Shown here: one piece after another, positions 9,592-16,434 of the stretch
How positions within the stretch are numbered: position 1 is the stretch's first letter
Layout: every line of letters starts with the position of its first letter
Assembly: GCF_004364245.1 (NCBI RefSeq)
Contig: NZ_SOAV01000008.1
Span: 62,001 to 126,000, forward strand
Direction: 5' to 3'
Length of the DNA stretch: 64,000 nt
Source: Streptomyces sp. BK208
GTDB taxonomy: Bacteria; Actinomycetota; Actinomycetes; Streptomycetales; Streptomycetaceae
Made by a program: the position numbers and the translations under genes
The notes under the pieces: model-generated
Databases searched by the model: none
Seen by the model: only the letters and a program-made list of their open reading frames with translations
What the model was told of the DNA's origin: nothing

Positions 9592-9803
9592 GCCGTAAGG
9601 GCACATCCGGACACCTCGCCGACCTGGCCTGGTTCAAGAGCAGCTACAGCGACACCAGTAATCCCAGCGACTGCGTAGAGGTCGCGATAACCCCCGCCAC
9701 CATCCACATCCGCGACTCGAAGCGCCCCCACGGCGCCCGCCTCGTCGTCACCAGGACGGCGTGGGCGGGGTTCGTGGGGGCGGCGGTGGCTCTGAGGCCC
9801 TGA
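9588..9803 (+). CDS. DUF397 domain protein (BldB/AbaA-cluster type)
   Basis: A 71-residue protein that is essentially one DUF397 domain, with the hallmarks WFKSSYS, CVEVA, IHIRDSK and TRTAWAGF. DUF397 proteins are usually paired with an XRE-DUF5753 regulator, as here, where the genes overlap by 4 bp (ATGA). In the characterised whiJ cluster the small partner antagonises the DNA-binding protein; the same role here is inference. Length is normal and no TM segment is seen. Confidence 0.93.
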   Translation: MSRKGTSGHLADLAWFKSSYSDTSNPSDCVEVAITPATIHIRDSKRPHGARLVVTRTAWAGFVGAAVALRP

Positions 9804-9809
9804 CCCGGC

Positions 9810-10034
9810 TCAGGCCTTCATCGTGTGCGCCCGACCCTCGGCCGCCGCGCCGCCGAAGGGCGTCGAGACGCCGAGGCCGGTGGTGAGGGAGAGCGCGCCG
9901 GCCTCCGCGTGCAGGCCGGCGCCGAGCGCGCCGTCGCCTCCGATGAGGACCGTGCTGAGGGCGAGGCCGCCGGACACCTCGTCCAGGGCCGCGTCGGAGA
10001 TCTCGACCGTGTCGACCTGGGGGACCGTGTTCAT
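9810..10034 (-). CDS. Small double-glycine leader peptide (RiPP/bacteriocin-like), Cys-free
   Basis: A 74-residue peptide. The first ~23 residues (VETEISDAALDEVSGG-type leader: acidic, ending EVSGG) look like a double-glycine leader of class II RiPP or bacteriocin precursors. The remaining ~51 residues are Gly/Ala/Leu-rich with seven Ser/Thr and no Cys, so lanthionines cannot form inside the core, although similar Streptomyces genes are often annotated as type A2 lantipeptides. GAAAGG lies 12 nt upstream of the ATG. No modification enzyme, C39 peptidase transporter or immunity gene is adjacent; the gene runs convergent to the XRE-DUF397 pair with 6 bp between stops. Function unknown. Confidence 0.75.
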   Translation of the reverse strand: MNTVPQVDTVEISDAALDEVSGGLALSTVLIGGDGALGAGLHAEAGALSLTTGLGVSTPFGGAAAEGRAHTMKA

Positions 10035-10469
10035 GGCAGGTCTGTTCCTTTCGTGGGGCGGGGGAGCGGTGCGGCGCGCACGCCCGGCGTCCGGAGTGGG
10101 AAGTCCGGAGCGGGCCACCGGCGCGTCGCGCACCGATCAAAGCACGGGGTCGAACGGCCCACCATCGCCGAGCCGTTGACCGGCGCCGTCCGGCGCCGCC
10201 GGGTTCACCGGTGTGTGGATGCGGTCGGGGAAAGCGTCGGCATCTTCACGGCATCCCCCGGGTCGCCCGGCGGTTCGGCGCCACCGGGCCCGCGGGCCCG
10301 GCGTTAAGGGCGACCCCACGCCCCGCCCGTGCGCCCGCGAGGTGAACGCCGTGGAGATTCCCGGGTTTTCCGGGACCGATTCCGGACCCGGACCCCGCCT
10401 CCGCCAACAGCACCGGCAACATGAGCTGTTAGGTTGCGGTGGTTCGGGTAGACGCGGTGATACTCCTGC
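10035..10469. other. 435-base intergenic region, no gene seen
   Basis: Between the small peptide gene and the downstream plus-strand gene. The peptide gene's promoter and the start region of the next gene must lie here. GC-rich inverted sequence (CCGGGCCCGCGGGCCCGG near 10284-10302) could form a hairpin. Open frames crossing it lack ribosome sites and biased composition. I see no RNA gene. Confidence 0.4.
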
Positions 10470-10919
10470 ATGAGTAGAGATGCCGAGGTCATCGTGCTCG
10501 CCCGCTGGTCGGACGAGGTGATGGAACCGCTGACCCGGGACGACCCGGAACGCACGTGGCAAGGCCGCTTCGTCCCGATAGCGGGGCACGAGGGCTACGA
10601 GTTCGGGTGGGCTCTGGAGTTCGACAAGGTGCACGCCCGCAAGGGCCTGCTCAAGCACCTGGAGTCGCTGCCGTGGCCGCATCCGCATACCGTGCAGATT
10701 CTGCTTCGCGACCAGGACGACGACTGCTTCGGGATGTGGATGTTCCAGGAGGGCCGTCTGGTGGAAGTCGCCCTTGCGCGCACCGAGCGCTTCCACCAGC
10801 CGGCACCGCCCGACGACGACTCCGAACCGGACCCGGGCGTCCTGCTGCGCACCGACCAGGAAACGGCTCTGCCCGAGCAGACCCCGGAAGCACGCCGCGA
10901 CACCCGCTCGCCCTGGTAA
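10470..10919 (+). CDS. Conserved hypothetical protein
   Basis: 149 residues, soluble and acidic. The first ~105 residues look folded (RFVPIAGHEGYEFGWALEFDK, HTVQILLRDQDDDCFGMWMF); the last 40 are a Pro/Glu/Asp-rich tail that is probably disordered. No domain is recognised. The ATG at 10470 has CTCCTGC before it, not a clear ribosome site. It converges on glnA2, with 20 bp between stops. Homologues in the same place beside glnA2 in other Streptomyces are expected from synteny, but I cannot check this. Confidence 0.7.
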   Translation: MSRDAEVIVLARWSDEVMEPLTRDDPERTWQGRFVPIAGHEGYEFGWALEFDKVHARKGLLKHLESLPWPHPHTVQILLRDQDDDCFGMWMFQEGRLVEVALARTERFHQPAPPDDDSEPDPGVLLRTDQETALPEQTPEARRDTRSPW

Positions 10920-10939
10920 GTACGGCCCCGACCTGCCCC

Positions 10940-12301
10940 CTACAGCACCGGCAGCGACTTCCGCAGCTCGAACGCGGTGACCTGGGACCGGTACTCCTCC
11001 CACTCCTGCCGCTTGTTGCGGAGGAAGAAGTCGAAGACGTGCTCGCCGAGCGTCTCGGCGACCAGGTCGCTGCGTTCCATCAGGGCGAGGGCCTCGCCCA
11101 GGTTCTGGGGGAGGGGCTCGATGCCCAGGGCGCGGCGCTCCGCGTCGGAGAGGGCCCAGACGTCGTCCTCGGCGCCCGGCGGGAGCTCGTAACCCTCCTC
11201 GATGCCCTTGAGGCCGGCGGCGAGCAGGACGGCGTAGGTGAGGTACGGGTTGGCGCCGGAGTCGATGGAGCGGACCTCGACGCGGGCCGAGCCGGTCTTG
11301 CCGGGCTTGTACATGGGGACGCGGACCAGGGCCGAGCGGTTGTTGTGGCCCCAGCAGATGTAGGACGGGGCCTCGCCCCCGGCGCCGGCGGTGCGCTCGG
11401 TGCCGCCCCAGATGCGCTTGTAGGAGTTCACCCACTGGTTGGTGACCGCGGAGATCTCGGCGGCGTGGCGGAGCAGGCCCGCGATGAAGGAGCGGCCGAC
11501 CTTGGAGAGCTGGTACTCGGCGCCCGACTCGTAGAACGCGTTGCGGTCGCCCTCGAAGAGGGAGAGGTGGGTGTGCATGCCCGAGCCCGGGTACTCCGAG
11601 AACGGCTTCGGCATGAAGGTGGCCTGGAGGCCCTGCTCCAGCGCGACCTGCTTCATGACCAGGCGGAAGGTCATGATGTTGTCGGCCGTGGAGAGCGCGT
11701 CGGCGTAGCGGAGGTCGATCTCCTGCTGGCCGGGGGCGCCCTCGTGGTGGGAGAACTCCACCGAGATGCCCATCGACTCCAGCATGGTGATCGCCTGGCG
11801 GCGGAAGTCCATGCCGATGTTCTGCGGGGTGTGGTCGAAGTAGCCCGAGTTGTCGGCCGGGGTCGGCACCGAGCCGTCGACCGGCTTGTCCTTGAGCAGG
11901 AAGAACTCGATCTCCGGGTGGGTGTAGAACGTGAAGCCCAGGTCGGAGGTGCGGGCCAGGGCCCGCTTGAGGACGTAGCGCGGGTCCGCGAAGGACGGCG
12001 AACCGTCCGGCATGAGGATGTCGCAGAACATCCGGGCCGTGCCGGGGGCCTCCGCGCGCCACGGCAGGACCTGGAAGGTCGACGGGTCCGGCTTGGCGAT
12101 CATGTCGGACTCGTAGACCCGGGCGAAGCCCTCGATGGCGGAGCCGTCGAAACCGATGCCCTCGTCGAAGGCCTGCTCCAGCTCGGCCGGGGCCACGGCG
12201 ACGGACTTGAGGAAGCCCAGCACGTCCGTGAACCACAGGCGTACGAACCGGATGTCGCGCTCCTCCAGCGTCCGGATCACGAACTCCTGCTGCTTGTCCA
12301 T
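10940..12301 (-). CDS. glnA2: Glutamine synthetase-like GlnA2 (gamma-glutamylpolyamine synthetase type)
   Basis: A 453-residue GS type I fold protein: beta-grasp N-terminus (VRLWFTDVLGFLKS), then catalytic motifs FDGSAIEGFARVYESDM, EIEFFLL, GSGMHTHLSLFEGDRNAF, NSYKRIWGG and the ATP/glutamate region RVEVRSIDSGANPYLTYAV. The site that is Tyr397 in GlnA reads DVWALSDAER, so there is no adenylylation tyrosine and GlnE should not modify it. In S. coelicolor the orthologue acts in polyamine use rather than bulk glutamine synthesis (established). The ATG at 12301 gives the family length; an in-frame ATG at 12316 would add MGKRK. Confidence 0.93.
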   Translation of the reverse strand: MDKQQEFVIRTLEERDIRFVRLWFTDVLGFLKSVAVAPAELEQAFDEGIGFDGSAIEGFARVYESDMIAKPDPSTFQVLPWRAEAPGTARMFCDILMPDGSPSFADPRYVLKRALARTSDLGFTFYTHPEIEFFLLKDKPVDGSVPTPADNSGYFDHTPQNIGMDFRRQAITMLESMGISVEFSHHEGAPGQQEIDLRYADALSTADNIMTFRLVMKQVALEQGLQATFMPKPFSEYPGSGMHTHLSLFEGDRNAFYESGAEYQLSKVGRSFIAGLLRHAAEISAVTNQWVNSYKRIWGGTERTAGAGGEAPSYICWGHNNRSALVRVPMYKPGKTGSARVEVRSIDSGANPYLTYAVLLAAGLKGIEEGYELPPGAEDDVWALSDAERRALGIEPLPQNLGEALALMERSDLVAETLGEHVFDFFLRNKRQEWEEYRSQVTAFELRKSLPVL

Positions 12302-12592
12302 CTTCCGCTTCCCCATCCTTGCTGGTCAGGCCGCCTGGCTCCGGTAGGGCGGGAGGCGGTCGGGCACCTGAGCATCACACCACAGCGCCGTTACGTACGC
12401 GTTGCGGACCTCGGCGGGCGGGTCCGCCCCGTGACCGCAGCGTAGAGGCCATCTGTTCGATCGGGCCATTCCGGGGATCCGGCCGGGACGGATCCTGTGA
12501 TCTCCCTACGAATGACAGGCCCCGCGCGATTACGATCAGCGGACCTCACCGCTCCTGTGTCCCGAGAATTCTTCCCAGAAGGGCAACACCCC
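12302..12592. other. Divergent promoter region glnA2 / DUF3105 gene
   Basis: 291 bases without a gene. On the minus strand GCAAC-N6-GTAAC (12390-12405) resembles one half of a GlnR site but lacks the full four-part array seen at glnA and glnII, so I give it little weight. On the plus strand an AT-richer patch (ATTACGAT, 12529-12536) could be a -10 region for the gene at 12593. Confidence 0.35.
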
Positions 12593-13261
12593 ATGGGTTC
12601 CGCCAAGAAGAGCAGCAACACGGCGCGACAGGCCCGCATAGCCGAGATGCGGCGTGCCGAGGAGGCCCGCGACCGCCGCAACCGGATCCTCGCGATCACG
12701 CTCAGCACCGTGGTGGTCGCCGGTCTCGTCGTCGGCGGTGTCTTCCTCGTCCGGTCCCAGTCCGACGACTCCTCCGGCGACACGGCGTCCGACGGCAAGA
12801 CCTCCGGCAAGTTCGTCACCGGCGCGGACGGGGTGCGGACCTGGAAGGGCGACCTCGGCCGCAACCACGTCACCAAGAAGGTGAGCTACCCGGTCGAGCC
12901 CCCGGTCGGCGGCGACCACAACCAGGTCTGGATGAACTGCAACGGCGACGTGTACACGAAGCCGCTGAACAACGAGAACGCCGTGCACTCGCTGGAGCAC
13001 GGCGCCGTCTGGGTGACGTACACCGACAAGGCCCCGAAGGCCGACGTCGAGAAGCTGGCCGACAAGGTCAAGAAGACGCCGTACTCGCTGATGAGCCCCG
13101 ACGACAAGCAGAAGGACCCGATCGTGCTGTCCGCCTGGGGCCACCAGCGCACCGTGACCGGCGCCGACGACCCGAACGTGGACAAGTTCTTCGAGAAGTA
13201 CGTCCAGGGCCAGCAGACCCCCGAGCCCGGGGCCGCGTGCACCCAGGGACTGTCCCAGTGA
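12593..13261 (+). CDS. DUF3105 single-pass membrane protein
   Basis: 222 residues. A basic, coiled-coil-prone cytoplasmic N-terminus (KKSSNTARQARIAEMRRAEE) is followed by a TM segment at ~38-57 (ILAITLSTVVVAGLVVGGVF) and an extracytoplasmic DUF3105 domain with QVWMNCNGDVYTKPLNNENAVHSLEHGAVWVTY, whose Asn/His/Glu cluster suggests metal binding. The ATG at 12593 follows AGAAGGG with 9 nt spacing and is preferred over the longer upstream frame. The stop overlaps the GTG of the DUF305 gene (GTGA), so the two are translated together. The molecular function of DUF3105 is not known. Confidence 0.9.
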   Translation: MGSAKKSSNTARQARIAEMRRAEEARDRRNRILAITLSTVVVAGLVVGGVFLVRSQSDDSSGDTASDGKTSGKFVTGADGVRTWKGDLGRNHVTKKVSYPVEPPVGGDHNQVWMNCNGDVYTKPLNNENAVHSLEHGAVWVTYTDKAPKADVEKLADKVKKTPYSLMSPDDKQKDPIVLSAWGHQRTVTGADDPNVDKFFEKYVQGQQTPEPGAACTQGLSQ

Positions 13262-13884
13262 CCCGGAAACGGGCCGGCTGGATCGCGGGGAGCGCGGCCG
13301 CGGTGCTCGTGGCGGCCGGCGGGATCACCTTCGCGGTCGCCGGGGACGACGGCGGCAGCCGGGTCCCGGCCGCCGACTCCGCCGACGCCGGGTTCGCGCG
13401 GGACATGTCGGTCCACCATCAGCAGGCCGTGGAGATGTCGTACATCGTGCGGGACCGCACCGACGACGAGGAGGTGCGGCGGCTGGCGTACGACATCGCC
13501 CAGACCCAGGCCAACCAGCGCGGCATGCTGATCGGCTGGCTCGACCTGTGGGCGCTGCCCAAGGTGTCGTCCGACCCGCCCATGACCTGGATGGGCATGG
13601 GCGACGCCCCTTCCGCCGGTGAGGGCTCGCTGATGCCGGGCATGGCCACCGACACCGAGATGGAGAAGCTCGGGACGCTGGACGGGAAGCAGGCCGAGGT
13701 CTACTACCTCCAGCTGATGACCGAGCACCACAAGGGCGGCGTCCACATGGCGAAGGGGTGCGTCGAGAAGTGCGCGGTCGGCGTGGAGAAGCGGCTGGCC
13801 CAGGGGATGGTGGAGTCGCAGGAGTCGGAGATCCGGCTGATGGCGGACCTGCTGGCCGAGCGGGGCGCGAAGCCCCGGACATGA
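13258..13884 (+). CDS. DUF305 extracytoplasmic protein
   Basis: 208 residues: an uncleaved or signal-type hydrophobic N-terminus (WIAGSAAAVLVAAGGITFAVA, residues 7-27), then a duplicated ferritin-like DUF305 fold with paired metal-type motifs DMSVHHQQAVEMS and MTEHHKGGVHMAK. DUF305 proteins are secreted or membrane-anchored His/Met-rich helical proteins often linked to copper handling; the link here is inference. A CVEKC pair sits near residue 165. GTG start coupled to the DUF3105 gene, suggesting a shared envelope function. Confidence 0.9.
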   Translation: MTRKRAGWIAGSAAAVLVAAGGITFAVAGDDGGSRVPAADSADAGFARDMSVHHQQAVEMSYIVRDRTDDEEVRRLAYDIAQTQANQRGMLIGWLDLWALPKVSSDPPMTWMGMGDAPSAGEGSLMPGMATDTEMEKLGTLDGKQAEVYYLQLMTEHHKGGVHMAKGCVEKCAVGVEKRLAQGMVESQESEIRLMADLLAERGAKPRT

Positions 13885-13981
13885 GTGACGCGAGTGACGT
13901 GAGCCGCGCGTGAGGTCCCGGAAATCTCGCGGAAACACGGACGTCACCCCATTGCGTCGTTCTGACGATTAGAGTGGGCGC

Positions 13982-15751
13982 GTGCCCCGCCTGCGACTTG
14001 CCCTGAACCAGATCGACTCCACCGTCGGCGACCTCGACGGCAACGCCGAGTCGGTCCTGCGCTGGACCCGGCACTCGGCCGGGCAGGGAGCGCACCTGGT
14101 GGCGTTCCCGGAGATGACGCTGACCGGGTATCCGGTGGAGGACCTGGCGCTCAGGTCCTCCTTCGTCGAGGCCTCCCGCGCCACCCTGCGCTCCCTCGCG
14201 GCCCGGCTGGCGGACGACGGCCTCGGCGGGGTCCCCGTGGTCGTCGGCTACCTCGACCGCTCGGCGGCGGCCCGGCCGAAGTACGGCCAGCCCGCAGGCG
14301 CCCCGCAGAACGCGGCGGCCGTGCTGCACGGCGGCGAGGTGGCGCTGACCTTCGCCAAGCACCACCTGCCGAACTACGGCGTCTTCGACGAGTTCCGCTA
14401 CTTCGTGCCCGGCGACACCCTGCCCGTGGTGCGGGTGCGCGGTGTGGACGTGGCGCTGGCCATCTGCGAGGACCTGTGGCAGGACGGCGGCCGGGTGCCG
14501 GCCGCACGCTCGGCCCGCGCCGGGCTGCTGCTGTCCGTCAACGCCTCCCCGTACGAGCGCGACAAGGACGACACCCGGCTGGAGCTGGTCACCAAGCGTG
14601 CCCAGGAGGCCGGCTGCACCACCGCCTACCTCGCCATGACCGGCGGGCAGGACGAGCTGGTCTTCGACGGCGACTCGATCGTCGTCGACCGGGACGGCGA
14701 GGTGCTGGCGCGGGCGCCGCAGTTCACCGAGGGCTGCGTGGTGCTGGACCTCGACCTGCCGGCCGCCGAGCCGGAGCCGCCCACGGGCGTCGTGGACGAC
14801 GGGCTGCGCATCGACCGGGTGCTCCTCGCCGGGGAAGCCGGGCGGCAGGCGCCGCTCCCCGCCGGTGCGCAGTGGCTGTCCGGCGGGCGCGCCGAGCCGC
14901 TGGACGACGACGAGGAGGTCTACTCGGCGCTCGTCACCGGCCTGCGCGCGTACGTCACGAAGAACGGCTTCCGCTCGGTGCTGATCGGGCTGTCCGGCGG
15001 CATCGACTCCGCGCTGGTCGCGTCGATCGCCTGCGACGCGCTCGGCGCGCCGCACGTGTACGGCGTCTCGATGCCGTCCGCGTACTCCTCCGGGCACTCC
15101 AGGGACGACGCGGCCGAGCTGGCCCGGCGCACCGGCCTCCACTACCGCACCGTGTCCATCGAGCCGATGTTCGACGCGTACACGGGCGCGCTGGAGCTGA
15201 CCGGCCTGGCGGAGGAGAACCTCCAGTCCCGGTTGCGCGGGACGCTGCTGATGGCGCTCTCCAACCAGGAGGGCCACCTGGTCCTGGCGCCGGGCAACAA
15301 GTCGGAGCTGGCGGTCGGCTACTCGACGCTGTACGGCGACTCGGTGGGCGCGTACGGGCCCATCAAGGACGTGTACAAGACCTCGGTCTTCCGCCTCGCC
15401 GAGTGGCGCAACCGCGCCGCCGAGGACCGCGGCCGGACGCCGCCCATCCCGGAGAACTCGATCACCAAGCCGCCGAGCGCGGAGCTGCGCCCCGGCCAGG
15501 TCGACACGGACTCGCTGCCCGACTACCCGGTGCTCGACGCCATCCTCGACCTCTACGTCGACCGGGACCGGAGCGCGGACGAGATCGTGGCCGCCGGGTA
15601 CGACCGCGAGCTGGTGACGCGGACGCTGCGCATGGTGGACATCGCGGAGTACAAGCGGCGGCAGTACCCGCCGGGCACCAAGATCTCGTCCAAGGGCTTC
15701 GGCAAGGACCGCCGCCTGCCGGTCACCAACCGCTGGCGGGAGAGCGGCTGA
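13982..15751 (+). CDS. nadE: Glutamine-dependent NAD+ synthetase
   Basis: NadE amidates deamido-NAD+ to NAD+ with ATP, using ammonia channelled from glutamine. The 589-residue two-domain form is seen. The N-terminal nitrilase-type glutaminase has its triad visible as Glu44 (FPEMTLTGYP), Lys126 (FAKHHLPNYG) and Cys162 (LAICEDLWQDGG). The C-terminal synthetase has the P-loop SGGIDS at ~338-343, followed by APGNKSELAVGYSTLYGD. Length and motifs are complete. GTG start at 13982, 97 bp after the DUF305 stop; a separate transcript is likely. Confidence 0.97.
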   Translation: MPRLRLALNQIDSTVGDLDGNAESVLRWTRHSAGQGAHLVAFPEMTLTGYPVEDLALRSSFVEASRATLRSLAARLADDGLGGVPVVVGYLDRSAAARPKYGQPAGAPQNAAAVLHGGEVALTFAKHHLPNYGVFDEFRYFVPGDTLPVVRVRGVDVALAICEDLWQDGGRVPAARSARAGLLLSVNASPYERDKDDTRLELVTKRAQEAGCTTAYLAMTGGQDELVFDGDSIVVDRDGEVLARAPQFTEGCVVLDLDLPAAEPEPPTGVVDDGLRIDRVLLAGEAGRQAPLPAGAQWLSGGRAEPLDDDEEVYSALVTGLRAYVTKNGFRSVLIGLSGGIDSALVASIACDALGAPHVYGVSMPSAYSSGHSRDDAAELARRTGLHYRTVSIEPMFDAYTGALELTGLAEENLQSRLRGTLLMALSNQEGHLVLAPGNKSELAVGYSTLYGDSVGAYGPIKDVYKTSVFRLAEWRNRAAEDRGRTPPIPENSITKPPSAELRPGQVDTDSLPDYPVLDAILDLYVDRDRSADEIVAAGYDRELVTRTLRMVDIAEYKRRQYPPGTKISSKGFGKDRRLPVTNRWRESG

Positions 15752-15775
15752 GGGACCGGCCGGCGGCGCGGCCGG

Positions 15776-16222
15776 TCAGCCCTCGCTCTTGAGGTCCGCC
15801 AGCACCTTGTGCAGCGGCTCCGCCACCCGGCGCCGGTACTCCTGGATCGCCCAGCCGTTGCCGTCCGGGTCCTTGAAGTACATGAAGGTGGCGCCGTCGT
15901 CCGGGGCGTACTGCACCGGCTCCGAGACGTCGAGGCCGCGCGCGGTCAGCTCCGCGTGGGCCGCCTTGATGTCGGCGACGCAGAGCTGGAGACCCTGGTA
16001 GGAGCCCGGTTCCGGCCGGGTCTGCCCCTGCGCCATGTCCCAGATGGCGTCACCGAGGGCCACCGAACAGCCGGAGCCCGGCGGCGTCAGCTGGACGATC
16101 CGCATACCCGGCATGACCTCCTGGTCGATGTCGACGTGGAAACCGACCTTGTCCCGGTAGAAGTCACGGGCACGGTCGATGTCGGACACGGGCAGCGGGA
16201 TGACTTCGAGCGTGAAGTCCAT
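15776..16222 (-). CDS. VOC (glyoxalase/bleomycin resistance) family protein
   Basis: 148 residues with two beta-alpha-beta-beta-beta units: DFTLEVIPLPVSDIDRARDFY at the start and GLQLCVADIKAAHAEL...FKDPDGNGWAIQEY at the end. The FKDPDGNGW signature with Glu in IQEY is typical of metal-binding VOC proteins. Substrate unknown: candidates are dioxygenase, glyoxalase or antibiotic-binding functions. Chosen ATG at 16222 (GGAGCGTCC upstream); a longer frame to 16291 adds a Lys/Thr-rich segment with no family match. Convergent with nadE, 24 bp apart. Confidence 0.88.
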   Translation of the reverse strand: MDFTLEVIPLPVSDIDRARDFYRDKVGFHVDIDQEVMPGMRIVQLTPPGSGCSVALGDAIWDMAQGQTRPEPGSYQGLQLCVADIKAAHAELTARGLDVSEPVQYAPDDGATFMYFKDPDGNGWAIQEYRRRVAEPLHKVLADLKSEG

Positions 16223-16434
16223 GGACGCTCCTTCGGCATTCTCCGGACTGTGCGGCGCTTTCGTCCGCTTCGTCGAACCGTTCGTGTCCAAGATGGCGCA
16301 CGGGCCCGGGCCGGTCCAGCGGGATCCGGAAGCGGTACGCCCCGGCGCCCGCGCGCCGATCCCCGGTTACGCTCAGCCCGTACGACCTTGATCCCGCCGG
16401 GCCCACCGCCCGCACAGTCCGACAGGAGGCCGAG

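Noticed and set aside
9810-10034. Annotation of the small double-glycine peptide as a lantipeptide
   Set aside because: The core has no Cys and no LanM/LanB-like gene is near, so lanthionine formation is not supported; only the leader resemblance is kept.
12390-12405. GlnR half-site upstream of glnA2
   Set aside because: Only two 5-mers with the right spacing are seen; the four-part array found at glnA and glnII is missing, and GlnA2 is known to belong to polyamine rather than GlnR control.
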